Positions 26,771-34,685 of a DNA stretch of 64,000 nt are shown here, piece after piece. This stretch comes from Longilinea arvoryzae. GTDB taxonomy: Bacteria; Chloroflexota; Anaerolineae; Anaerolineales; Anaerolineaceae. Position numbers and translations under genes: made by a program. Under the pieces are notes generated by a model that was given only the letters and a program-made list of their open reading frames with translations, was not told the origin of the DNA and searched no databases. Each line of letters starts with the position of its first letter. The stretch's first letter is position 1. Location of the stretch: NCBI RefSeq assembly GCF_001050235.1, contig NZ_DF967973.1, positions 1 to 64,000 of the forward strand. Reading direction: 5' to 3'.

Positions 26771-27358
26771 TTAATAATGGGTCAATCGCAGGCCCCGGCC
26801 ACGCACCGATTGCAGCAGGTCGCCGCCTTCGGCGCTGCGCAGGCGTTGGCGCAGGCGTTTGACCAGCCCATCCACGGCTTCGTCCGAGACGCCGGCCGGG
26901 TCGACCCCCGGCCAGACGGCGGAGACGATTTCGCCGCGCGAAAGCAGCCGCCCGGCGGCCTGATAAAGCGCGTTCAACAGGGTGAACTGGGCCGGAGAGA
27001 GGGCCGGTTCCACCAGGTTGCCGTCGACATAGACTTCCCGCGACGCGGCGTCGATCCACACGCCGCCGTCCAGAATCAGGCTGGGCGGTTCGCCGGGCGC
27101 CTGTTCGACATGCAGGCGCACCGCGCCGGCCAGTACCAACACGTCTCCCGGGTGCAGCGGTGTGGCTTTTTCGCCCACCGGGGAACCGTTCAAGGTCGTT
27201 CCGTTGGCGCTGCCCAGGTCGCACAGGCTGTAGCCTTGCGCGCTGCGCCGGATGGCGGCGTGGCGTCGCGAAATGGGCGGCAGGCCCAGCACGATCTGGC
27301 ACACCGGGTCGCGTCCCAGGATAATTTCATCGCTGTTGAGAAGAAAAGACCCCTTCAT
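26771..27358 (-). CDS. FHA-domain transcriptional regulator with OmpR-type winged helix
   Basis: A 195-residue two-domain protein. Residues 1-85 form an FHA phosphothreonine-binding domain (ILGRDPVCQIVL, ISRRHAAI, DLGSANGTTLNG). Residues 100-195 form a PhoB/OmpR-type DNA-binding domain (LSPAQFTLLNALYQAAGRLLSRGEIVSAVWP, VDGLVKRLRQRL, VRGRGLRL). This suggests a regulator whose DNA binding is tuned by a Ser/Thr kinase or phosphopeptide rather than by a receiver domain. In the EmbR regulators the order is reversed. TACAAT lies 7 bases before the ATG and there is no Shine-Dalgarno sequence. No kinase gene is adjacent. Confidence 0.85.
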   Translation of the reverse strand: MKGSFLLNSDEIILGRDPVCQIVLGLPPISRRHAAIRRSAQGYSLCDLGSANGTTLNGSPVGEKATPLHPGDVLVLAGAVRLHVEQAPGEPPSLILDGGVWIDAASREVYVDGNLVEPALSPAQFTLLNALYQAAGRLLSRGEIVSAVWPGVDPAGVSDEAVDGLVKRLRQRLRSAEGGDLLQSVRGRGLRLTHY

Positions 27359-27365
27359 GGAAAAT

Positions 27366-27371
27366 ATTGTA
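27366..27371 (-). promoter_or_regulatory. -10 box of the FHA regulator, leaderless type
   Basis: TACAAT on the complementary strand, 7 bases (ATTTTCC) before the ATG, with no ribosome-binding sequence in between and no clear -35. Confidence 0.45.
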
Positions 27372-27431
27372 CACTGAAAGCGCACGGAAATGGAATTTTT
27401 GCAACTTCCAGTTCTGATAATTCGGGGGAAA

Positions 27432-27497
27432 AGAGGCCACAGACGCGGAAGAGAAGAAAGCCACAGAGAGCACAGAGGACTCAGAGAAAGAAATGGG
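27432..27497. repeat. GCCACAGA/CACAGAG word repeat
   Basis: GGCCACAGACGCGG, AAGCCACAGAGAGCACAGAGGACTCAGAG: the CACAGAG word family, also present at 28285-28447, 43139-43305, 50341-50480 and 3419-3455. Confidence 0.7.
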
Positions 27498-27627
27498 AAA
27501 TGAAGAGGAAAAAGCATAGAGTGTGGTCTCCGTGGCTTTTTTTTAATTTTTATGTATAAAACTTTGCCGGTGGAAGTCGTATAATAAATGCAAATTTCAT
27601 TATTGATGGTCTAGAAGGAGGCCGGCT

Positions 27628-28281
27628 ATGTTCGTTGGCGATCGCATGTCCCATCCCGTTATCACCATCCTCCCGGGCGCTTCATTGAGCGACGCCTGGT
27701 ATTTGATGAGTCGCGAGCACATTTCCCGCCTGCCGGTTGTCGACAACCGCGGCCACATGGTGGGCATCGTTTCGCTCAAACAATTATTGCGCTACATGCC
27801 CTCCGAGGCGACCACGCTGGATGTGTATGAAATCAAAGGCGCGATGAACACCATCAAGATCGAGAAGATGATGACGCGCAAGGTCATTACGGTCACGGCC
27901 GATACCCCCATCGAAGAGGCGGCCCGCATCATGGTGGACAACGAGATCGGCGGCATCCCGGTGGTGGAGGGTGAAAGCCTGGTGGGCATCATCACCGAAA
28001 CCGACCTGTTCAAGACCTTCCTGGAAGTGATGGGCGCGCGCGAACCCGGTATCCGCCTGAGCGTGGCGATCCCCAAGGCGCCCGGCCAACTGGCCCGGCT
28101 GACTCACGCGCTGTTCGGTGTCGGCGCCAATGTCCTGTCCATCGGCACGTTCGAGGGCCACAGCAGCACCAGCGGCGAAGTGACGCTCAAGGTGGTTGGT
28201 GTCAATAAAGAGGAACTGGTCAAGCTGGTCACGCCGTTGGTGGAGAAGGTGCTGGACGTGCGCGAGACGAAGGCGCTTTAA
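27628..28281 (+). CDS. CBS-domain pair with C-terminal ACT domain
   Basis: A 217-residue protein: CBS repeats at about 1-58 (MFVGDRMSHPVITILPG, HISRLPVVDNRGHMVGIVSL) and 78-135 (MMTRKVITVTADTPIEEAARIMVDNEIGGIPVVEG, GIITETDLF), then an ACT domain (RLSVAIPKAPGQLARLTHALFGVGANVLSIGTF). CBS pairs sense adenine nucleotides and ACT domains bind amino acids, so this is probably a small regulatory sensor, similar in build to AcuB. AGAAGGAGG precedes the ATG. A strong terminator follows. Confidence 0.85.
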   Translation: MFVGDRMSHPVITILPGASLSDAWYLMSREHISRLPVVDNRGHMVGIVSLKQLLRYMPSEATTLDVYEIKGAMNTIKIEKMMTRKVITVTADTPIEEAARIMVDNEIGGIPVVEGESLVGIITETDLFKTFLEVMGAREPGIRLSVAIPKAPGQLARLTHALFGVGANVLSIGTFEGHSSTSGEVTLKVVGVNKEELVKLVTPLVEKVLDVRETKAL

Positions 28282-28284
28282 GAG

Positions 28285-28447
28285 ATAGCCACAGAGGCCA
28301 CAGAGATCACAGAGTAAGAAGAGATTAGAGGAAAAAAAGGAGAGGAAATCATATCCTCTCCTTTTTTTGTTTTTTTTCGTTGAAAACCGGACTCTCTGTG
28401 ATTTTCTTTCTTATTCTTTCTCTGAGCACTCTGTGATCTCTGTGGCT
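28285..28447. repeat. Inverted CACAGAG word arrays flanking a terminator
   Basis: AGCCACAGAGGCCACAGAG (28289 on) and its inverse ending CTCTGTGATCTCTGTGGCT (to 28446) face each other across the terminator between the convergent CBS-ACT and rnhA genes. Together they form a palindrome of about 150 bases. The rnhA stop codon TAG abuts the right arm directly. Confidence 0.75.
28332..28368. terminator. Strong bidirectional intrinsic terminator
   Basis: A-run, GGAGAGGA, 7-base loop, TCCTCTCC, then TTTTTTT. The A-run makes it work for the leftward rnhA gene as well as for the CBS-ACT gene. Confidence 0.85.
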
Positions 28448-28931
28448 AAATCTTCTCTCCCGCCTCGAAAACAGCGTCCGGCGGCAGGTTGGGGCGCTGG
28501 GCGGCGGCAACGGAGAGCCGGTCGCAGCGTTCGTTCTGCGAATTGCCGGCGTGGCCGCGCACCCACACGAAGGTCACTTTGCGCTGGTCGAGCAGTTTGA
28601 GCAGGCGCTCCCACAGATCCGGGTTGAGCGCCTTCTCTTTGGTGGAGCGCCGCCAGCCTTTGGCTTTCCAGCCGCGCGCCCAGCCAAGGTTGACGGCCTG
28701 AACCAGGTAATTCGAGTCGGAGTAAAGGGTGGCCTGACTGCCGGCCGGGATGCTTTCGAGGGCGACGATGGCGGCGGTCAGTTCCATGCGGTTGTTGGTG
28801 GTGCGGCGAAACCCGCCGCTGAATTCGCGTTCCTGCGCACCCTGGCGCACGATGGCGGCATAGCCGCCCGGCCCGGGGTTGCCCAGGCAGGCGCCGTCGG
28901 TATAGATGATGTAGGGGGTTGGATCAGGCAT
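28446..28931 (-). CDS. rnhA: Ribonuclease HI
   Basis: A 161-residue RNase H fold with the catalytic carboxylates D12 (YTDGAC), E50 (NNRMELTAA), D72 (YSDSNY) and D137 (NERCDRL), plus H127 in VRGHAGN and the basic handle ([10 protein letters not shown]). It degrades the RNA strand of RNA-DNA hybrids. TATAAT lies 7 bases upstream of the ATG (28939-28944) without a Shine-Dalgarno sequence. The TAG stop touches the CACAGAG array. Confidence 0.92.
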   Translation of the reverse strand: MPDPTPYIIYTDGACLGNPGPGGYAAIVRQGAQEREFSGGFRRTTNNRMELTAAIVALESIPAGSQATLYSDSNYLVQAVNLGWARGWKAKGWRRSTKEKALNPDLWERLLKLLDQRKVTFVWVRGHAGNSQNERCDRLSVAAAQRPNLPPDAVFEAGEKI

Positions 28932-28938
28932 GGGGAGG

Positions 28939-28944
28939 ATTATA
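28939..28944 (-). promoter_or_regulatory. -10 box of rnhA, leaderless type
   Basis: TATAAT on the complementary strand followed by CCTCCCC and ATG; 7-base gap, no -35 hexamer found. Confidence 0.5.
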
Positions 28945-28961
28945 CAGGGAAATATTGATTT

Positions 28962-30173
28962 CTAGACGCCTTTTAATCGCAATCCCGATTTTGTAAACAG
29001 GATCCAACCGGCCAGCCCAAGCAGCGCGCAGGTGAGGACGATGGTCCCCAACCCGGTGACGAAATTGGACCAGGGCAGCGTGCCCAGGACCATGCCGAGG
29101 GAACCCAGGGCAGTGTTGCCGAAGTTGATCAGCGAGGAAGCCGATCCGGTATCGCTATCCTGCTGGTTCAGGAGGATGTTGGTGGAGAGCGGCCGGATCG
29201 AGCTGGAGCAGAAGGAAAGCGGAGCAAATGAGAGCAGGAATGCCAGCGGGGAGATCCTGCCGAGCAGGAGAATGGCAGCGCCGCTCACAGCCGCCAGGGT
29301 GAACAGGGCGGGAACGACTTTGCGTGTAGCCATGGAACGATTGGCGCGAATGTAAAGGATCGGGCCAAGGATCAACACGGCGGAATTGATGGCGAAGTAA
29401 AGGCTGTAGGTCGTTTCGGAAAGCGCGAAGAAATCGATATAGATATACGAACTCACAGCAATATAAGCCATGAATGCGGTCGGAATCATGGCCACCACCA
29501 ACAGGAAGAAGCTAAAAGATTTGTTTTTCCCCACGGCGATCAACCGGCCGATGCTGCCGAAAGGCTTGCCGTGGTAGCGCGCCTGCGGGGGAAGCGTCTC
29601 CTGCAGGAGCAGCGTGACGAGCAGGCACGTGGTTGAGATGCCGAACAGGACCCAGAAGGTCACGCGCCACGAGGTGTAGCGGGCGATGAATGCGCCGATA
29701 ATGGGCGCAACCATCGGCGCAATGATGGACATGGATTGGATGATGGCGAGGATGGTGCCCCTTGTTTTTACATCGAAACAATCCTTGACGAGGGCGGTGG
29801 AAACCGAGACCATGCAACCGGCGCCAAGCCCTTCGATCACCCGGAAGGAGATGAGCTGCCAGACGGAGGTCGAGAGGGCGCAGAGAGCGCTGAAGAGCGT
29901 ATAGATTGCCAGTCCGGAGAGCAGCACCGGGCGTCTTCCATATTTATCGCTTAAAGGGCCGAAAACGAGCATCCCGACGGCGAAGAAGAAGAAAAAGCCG
30001 ACCAACGCCAGGTTGAGAATGCTCGCGGAAGTATCGAAAAATGCCATCATCGTGGGGATGGATGGCATATACATATCGGTGGAGAGGGGGGCGGTCATGT
30101 TCAGGACGGTAATCAAGAAGATGACGCCGGGAACTTTCAAGCTTTTTTGCTCGACGGTCAGCGCGTGTTCCAT
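28962..30173 (-). CDS. MFS multidrug transporter of the Bcr/CflA type
   Basis: About 403 residues with 12 hydrophobic helices. Motifs typical of drug:proton antiporters of the Bcr/CflA family are visible: STDMYMPSIPTM in helix 1, GPLSDKYGRRPVLLSGL in loop 2-3, FRVIEGLGAGCMVSVSTALVKD, and the motif-C-like stretch APMVAPIIGAFIA. It should export a drug or metabolite in exchange for protons. The ATG at 30173 gives a normal length; the 40 extra N-terminal codons of the open frame look non-coding. No good Shine-Dalgarno sequence was found, so the start is uncertain. Confidence 0.85.
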   Translation of the reverse strand: MEHALTVEQKSLKVPGVIFLITVLNMTAPLSTDMYMPSIPTMMAFFDTSASILNLALVGFFFFFAVGMLVFGPLSDKYGRRPVLLSGLAIYTLFSALCALSTSVWQLISFRVIEGLGAGCMVSVSTALVKDCFDVKTRGTILAIIQSMSIIAPMVAPIIGAFIARYTSWRVTFWVLFGISTTCLLVTLLLQETLPPQARYHGKPFGSIGRLIAVGKNKSFSFFLLVVAMIPTAFMAYIAVSSYIYIDFFALSETTYSLYFAINSAVLILGPILYIRANRSMATRKVVPALFTLAAVSGAAILLLGRISPLAFLLSFAPLSFCSSSIRPLSTNILLNQQDSDTGSASSLINFGNTALGSLGMVLGTLPWSNFVTGLGTIVLTCALLGLAGWILFTKSGLRLKGV

Positions 30174-30565
30174 CGTAAAGGTCAGGGTCGATCCGATATC
30201 CACACGGGGAAGGGTGGATATCCTGTCGTCATCGATAAGATGTGAAATGGATGCTGCTTGTTGCGAGATCCGAATGAGGATCTGACGACCCATTTTTGTG
30301 AAGATCTGGATTTGGGGTTAAGGACCGCCTGGGCGCGGTGGATGGAGAAAGGCATGGGGGTGATTATACCGAGAATTGGATCGATTTATATTTGCAATTT
30401 TTGTTTTATTCCCATTATGACTTTTGCGACAGCTTTTGGTAAAAGTCGTATATGATTATAAAAATCAATGTAGATTGGCAATTCAGAAAAATATTGTTTT
30501 CGGACCGTTCCCGTTTATTTGTCGCGTGCTTCACACCTAATCCATAAATTCTCGTGAGGGGCACC
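30174..30565. other. Divergent intergenic region, AT-rich in its second half
   Basis: Separates the leftward MFS gene from the rightward membrane-protein gene. Positions 30370-30500 are distinctly AT-rich and contain the inverted repeat GACTTTT-N15-AAAAGTC (30419-30447), a possible operator. No gene is seen. Confidence 0.45.
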
Positions 30566-31534
30566 ATGGATAAAACAGAAAATTCACCCCGGTTTCGGCT
30601 CCTGGTGTTTTTTATCGTCGGACTGGTGGTATTAATCATTTTCGCGGCAATCTCAGAATCAGGCCTGATCGGTTATTGGGTGCCTCTTGGCCGACCGACA
30701 GAACGGGTGAGTGGGCTGGTTACCTTTATCGGTGGCGATCTATCTCCACATCTACTCGTGTCCGGCATGGATGGAAGGCAATTTATGTGTGTCAGTCCTG
30801 AAGGCGGTTGTCACTCCTGGGAGCCCAGAACCGAGGAAATGAGAGTCACCCGAGAAGTCGGAAAATATTCCTGCGACTTATTGCATCCACGGTTCACGCT
30901 TTTTCGCCGGCCTTTTGATAAGGTGGCGGATTGTTTGGAAATCCTGTACCGCGCCGGTGGGTATGGATCATCCCGGTATCTTCTCGTTTTGGATGGTCAG
31001 GGGGACTTGTGGGCAGGGATTTTTGATGAAGATCCAGAAGAAATCCTCCTTTCGTTTTTCTTATTTTCACCGATTGCCCTGCTGGGGTCATTTTTCACTG
31101 CGTTGGTCTGGAACTTCTTATCTTCGCGCCATCCGCCAGGAGCGCAAGAAACACGTGCAGCCCAGCGCAGGGCGTTTCGCGGATGGTTATGGCGAACGTT
31201 GCGAATTGCCGCGCGAGTTGGAAGCATACCCTGTTTTCTGTACGCATACTATGCATTGATCCATGTTGGGAACCTTCTGGAGGATCCAGGAACCCTGTTG
31301 TATTCTTCGATTGCGGTTTGCATGCTGATCGCATGGCGAATGCCGTTGGCCGGTGGGATTTCTGGAATGGTTTGTTTCCTGTTCCTGGCGCTTCGGGTGG
31401 GATTCGACAATATGGTTGGGGATTTCTTCTCAGCATTAATTTCGATCTGGTACATGACCGTTTTGTTATCGTTTATCGGTTCGTCGATCGTCCGAACGCG
31501 GAACCCTGAGGAGATCGAGACTCCAACTCGATAA
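30566..31534 (+). CDS. Membrane protein with an N-terminal extracytoplasmic domain, unknown
   Basis: About 322 residues: one helix at roughly 13-33, an exported-looking domain (about 35-160) with four cysteines (FMCVSPEGGCHSW, KYSCDLLH, ADCLEILY), then a C-terminal block of about five helices from 163 on. I recognise no family. GAGGGGCACC precedes the ATG at 30566, which I prefer to the GTG at 30554. The base composition is lower in GC than most neighbours. Confidence 0.65.
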   Translation: MDKTENSPRFRLLVFFIVGLVVLIIFAAISESGLIGYWVPLGRPTERVSGLVTFIGGDLSPHLLVSGMDGRQFMCVSPEGGCHSWEPRTEEMRVTREVGKYSCDLLHPRFTLFRRPFDKVADCLEILYRAGGYGSSRYLLVLDGQGDLWAGIFDEDPEEILLSFFLFSPIALLGSFFTALVWNFLSSRHPPGAQETRAAQRRAFRGWLWRTLRIAARVGSIPCFLYAYYALIHVGNLLEDPGTLLYSSIAVCMLIAWRMPLAGGISGMVCFLFLALRVGFDNMVGDFFSALISIWYMTVLLSFIGSSIVRTRNPEEIETPTR

Positions 31535-31561
31535 ATATCAGCCTGCATTGCAGTTTCAAGC

Positions 31562-31567
31562 TACAAT
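31562..31567 (+). promoter_or_regulatory. -10 box of the lipid-kinase gene, leaderless type
   Basis: TACAAT, then TAATCC and the ATG at 31574. The 6-base gap excludes a Shine-Dalgarno sequence. Confidence 0.45.
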
Positions 31568-31573
31568 TAATCC

Positions 31574-32533
31574 ATGACACAACGCGCTTTCATTGTCATC
31601 AACCCGGTCGCAGGGGTATCGAAACCCCAGGATATTCGCGCGACCATCGAGCGCGTGCTCGGCAAGGCGGGTTGGGAAATCGAATATTATGAAACCACCG
31701 GCCTGGAAGATCTGCCTAATATCGTCCGGGCCGGGTTGGAATCAAAACCCGACCTGGTGGTGGCGGCCGGCGGCGATGGAACGATTTCCGGGGTGGCGGC
31801 CGGTCTGGCCGGCAGCGGTGTGCCGATGGGCATCATCCCGGCCGGCAGTTGGAACGCCCTGGCCCGCAATCTGGAGATCCCGGGGTCGCACGAAGAAGCC
31901 GCCCGCCTGTGGCTGGATAAGCACGAAATACAGCCCCTGGACGGTATACGCGTGGGCCAGCGCATGTATTTTCTCAACGTCGGCGTGGGGGTCAGTTCGC
32001 GGCTGATGTCGCAGACGCCGCGCGGCGAAAAACGTTTCTTTGGCGGACTGGCTTACATCCGGACGCTGGTGGCGGAGCTCACCGGACTTTCGATGCGCCG
32101 TTATCGCGTGACCATCGACGGCAAGGTGACCAAGGTGCGCGCCGTCGAGGTGATCGCGGTCAGCGCCAGCCTGGGCGGGGTGGGCGAAATGCGCTCGCAC
32201 GATATTTTTCACCCGGGCGACGGGCGGGTGGAGCTGTGCGCCATCCGCGCCAAGACCTTTGGGCAGGGGGTGATGGTGATCCTGCGCTTCATCGCCGGAC
32301 GGCGCGGCAAGAACGCCGGTATCCTGTACCGCCGCGCAGAACACACCTTTACGGTGCAGACCCAGCGCCGCCTGCCGGTGCAGGCGGATGGCGAGATCGT
32401 CGGGTGGACGCCGTTGGTGGGGGAAGTGGTCCCGCACGCGGTGAAGGTGATCGTCAAACCCGGCTGGCAGGTGCGCATGAACGAACGCCTGCGCGCGCAG
32501 GCCCGCCAGCGGGACATCCCGAAATGGGGTTGA
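31574..32533 (+). CDS. Diacylglycerol/lipid kinase (YegS/DgkB family)
   Basis: A 319-residue protein of the DAGK catalytic fold: INPVAG at 9-14, AAGGDGTISGVAAGL with the nucleotide motif GGDGT at 66-70, IIPAGSWNALARNL, VGVGVSSRLM and the C-terminal VQADGEIVG. It phosphorylates diacylglycerol or a related lipid or sphingoid base with ATP; the substrate cannot be told from sequence. It has no membrane helix and is probably peripheral. Confidence 0.88.
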   Translation: MTQRAFIVINPVAGVSKPQDIRATIERVLGKAGWEIEYYETTGLEDLPNIVRAGLESKPDLVVAAGGDGTISGVAAGLAGSGVPMGIIPAGSWNALARNLEIPGSHEEAARLWLDKHEIQPLDGIRVGQRMYFLNVGVGVSSRLMSQTPRGEKRFFGGLAYIRTLVAELTGLSMRRYRVTIDGKVTKVRAVEVIAVSASLGGVGEMRSHDIFHPGDGRVELCAIRAKTFGQGVMVILRFIAGRRGKNAGILYRRAEHTFTVQTQRRLPVQADGEIVGWTPLVGEVVPHAVKVIVKPGWQVRMNERLRAQARQRDIPKWG

Positions 32534-32626
32534 AGCGTAAAATCCATGCCTTTTGCGAACCCTGATAATTGGAAAATTCCGGTAAAATAAGGTCAGCATT
32601 AATCAATACTTTCAGGAGGAATTCTC

Positions 32627-33199
32627 ATGCTTGCTGATCTGGTACGCAAGAATCGCAGTTACCGGCGCTTTTATCAAGATCAGGCAGTGTCCGAAGACAC
32701 CCTGCGCGAACTGGTGGACCTGGCGCGCCTGACCCCATCCGGCCGCAACGTGCAGCCGCTGCGCTACATGTTGAGTTGGACGCCTGAGATGAACGCGCAA
32801 ATCTTTCCGACTCTGGCCTGGGCAGGCTATCTGACCGACTGGCAGGGTCCCGAACCGGGCGAGCAGCCGGCTGCTTACATTATCATTCTGGGCGATAAGA
32901 CAGTTACGCCGAATTTCGGCGTCGACCCCGGCATTACCGCGCAGACGATCCTGCTGGGCGCGACGGAGAAGGGGCTGGGCGGCTGCATCGTCGCCACCGT
33001 GCAGCGCGTGCGCATGACCGAACTGCTCAAGATCCCGGAACGGTATGAGATCCTCCTGGTGCTCGCGCTGGGAGTCCCCAAGGAAGAAGTCGTCGTCGAG
33101 ACGGTGGGCGAGAGCGGCGATATCAAGTACTGGCGCGACGAGGCCCACGTGCACCACGTTCCCAAGCGCAAGCTGGAAGACATCATCCTGAAATTTTAG
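32627..33199 (+). CDS. Nitroreductase-family flavoprotein
   Basis: A 190-residue FMN protein: RKNRSYRRFYQDQAVSEDTLRELVDLARLTPSGRNVQPLRYML at the N-terminus, then GITAQTILLGATEKGLGGCIVATVQ and ILLVLALGVPKEE. It resembles the small nitroreductases of anaerobes that reduce nitro, quinone or flavin substrates with NAD(P)H. TTCAGGAGGAATTCTC precedes the ATG. A terminator follows at 33274. Confidence 0.85.
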   Translation: MLADLVRKNRSYRRFYQDQAVSEDTLRELVDLARLTPSGRNVQPLRYMLSWTPEMNAQIFPTLAWAGYLTDWQGPEPGEQPAAYIIILGDKTVTPNFGVDPGITAQTILLGATEKGLGGCIVATVQRVRMTELLKIPERYEILLVLALGVPKEEVVVETVGESGDIKYWRDEAHVHHVPKRKLEDIILKF

Positions 33200-33273
33200 G
33201 GTGAAGGATGAAGAACGGTCATGAAAATGCGGATTGCTGATTTCTGATCGTTGATTGAACCAGAGAATGCAGA

Positions 33274-33313
33274 CCTGCGATCTGTATCCGATGAGGGTAC
33301 AGATCGCGGTTTT
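33274..33313 (+). terminator. Intrinsic terminator after the nitroreductase gene
   Basis: GCGATCTGTA (33277-33286), an 11-base loop, TACAGATCGC (33298-33307), then GGTTTT. The perfect 10-base stem and T-run fit rho-independent termination. The remainder of 33200-33529 holds some GATTGCTGATTTCTGATCG words and no gene. Confidence 0.7.
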
Positions 33314-33529
33314 AATAACCCAGCAAAGCCCGAACACCGCGAAAGAAGGTTCTCTGGGCATCGAGCCTGGGACGGATGGGTTTCAGGGATGTCGCGAAAG
33401 CGGTAAAATTACCAGGGGATGACCTGCGCCCGAATTTGGGCCGACGACCCCCGCCGGGCGGAAAGAAATGTGATTAAACCGGCAAAATTCAGGGGGTTCA
33501 TCCGTAGCGGCCAGGTTGGAAGGATTTAT

Positions 33530-34558
33530 ATGAACCAAATCATCGAAGAAATGCAGAAACTCTCCTCCAGCGGTGAGCCGTTCGCCCTCGCGACGGTGAT
33601 CGACCGCAGCGGTTCCGCGCCGCGCTCTGCCGGCGCCAGGATGCTTGTGAGACGGGATGGCGGAATCGTGGGTACGGTGGGCGGCGGCATTTTGGAAGCC
33701 CAGGTTCAGCGCCTGGCGGCCCGGATGATCGAGGAACAGGCTGGTGTGATTTCTTCCTATCAATTCAACGGCAAGGACGCCGCTGAAATGGATGCCATCT
33801 GCGGCGGACAGGTGGAAGTGCTGGTCGAGGGATTGAATCCGACCGAACCGCAAACCGGATTGGCCCTTCAAGGGTTGGCGGATGCGGTTGGTGGACACCG
33901 CAAGAGCTGGTGGCTCACGGTTGTAAACAAAGGTTCCGCGTCGACGACGCACACCCTGGTTCAGGCCGATGGAACGACAATCGGTACTTTGCCAGTCGGA
34001 TTAGCCATTGAAAAGATCCTGGATATCCGCCAGGTGGCAATGATCGATCTGGATCAGCAGCAGGTCCTGATCGAGCCGAATTTTCCGGCTGAGACGGCCT
34101 ATATCTTCGGCGCGGGGCACGTTGCGCGCAGCCTGGCCGGGTTCACCAGCGCGGTGGGTTTCCGGACGGTGGTGCTGGACGACCGGGCGGATTTTGCCAA
34201 CCGGGAACGCTACCCGAACGCAGACGCGGTGATCGTCCTCGAGTCGTTCGCGGATCCTTTCAAAGGAATTTCCATCGATCGGGACAGCTTTATTGTTATC
34301 GTTACGCGCGGTCATCAGAACGATCTGATCGTGCTGTCGCGGGCGCTCAAAACGGACGCCGGCTATATCGGCATGATCGGCAGCAAGCGTAAGTGCGCGT
34401 TGATTTTCGAGAACCTTCGCCAACAGGGTTACAAAGAAGAGGATATCCAACGCGTGCACGCGCCGATCGGAATTCAGATCGCTGCCGAGACGCCTGAGGA
34501 GATCGGCATCAGCATCGTGGCCGAGATGATCCAGGCCAGGGCAAGAAAAGCATCCTGA
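33530..34558 (+). CDS. XdhC/CoxI-family molybdoenzyme maturation protein
   Basis: About 342 residues. The XdhC/CoxI N-terminal module (ALATVIDRSGSAPRSAGARMLVRRDGGIVGTVGGG, with CGGQVEVLVE) is followed by the XdhC Rossmann module (AYIFGAGHVARSLAGFTSAVGFRTVVLDDRADFANRERYP, and YIGMIGSKRKCALIF). XdhC proteins insert sulfurated molybdenum cofactor into xanthine-dehydrogenase-type enzymes. No such enzyme is encoded nearby, and the only molybdoenzyme in the window, MsrP, is not of that class. The ATG at 33530 has TTGGAAGGATTTAT before it. Confidence 0.88.
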   Translation: MNQIIEEMQKLSSSGEPFALATVIDRSGSAPRSAGARMLVRRDGGIVGTVGGGILEAQVQRLAARMIEEQAGVISSYQFNGKDAAEMDAICGGQVEVLVEGLNPTEPQTGLALQGLADAVGGHRKSWWLTVVNKGSASTTHTLVQADGTTIGTLPVGLAIEKILDIRQVAMIDLDQQQVLIEPNFPAETAYIFGAGHVARSLAGFTSAVGFRTVVLDDRADFANRERYPNADAVIVLESFADPFKGISIDRDSFIVIVTRGHQNDLIVLSRALKTDAGYIGMIGSKRKCALIFENLRQQGYKEEDIQRVHAPIGIQIAAETPEEIGISIVAEMIQARARKAS

Positions 34559-34561
34559 CCC

Positions 34562-34667
34562 CTCCTGGGATGGCGCACGGTCAGAGACCGGCGCCAGCAC
34601 AAGCCAGCACAAACCAAAGGTCTGGAGACCACAACAAAAGAGGCGCACGGTCGGAGACCGGCGCCAT
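34562..34667. repeat. Two GGTC-GGA-GACC hairpin repeats
   Basis: GGCGCACGGTCAGAGACCGGCGCCAG near 34572 and GGCGCACGGTCGGAGACCGGCGCCAT near 34642 are the family found in the 269-bp units (near 888, 1158) and near 2916. The spacing is about 70 bases. Confidence 0.75.
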
Positions 34668-34685
34668 CTTTGGGGATGCGCTCAC

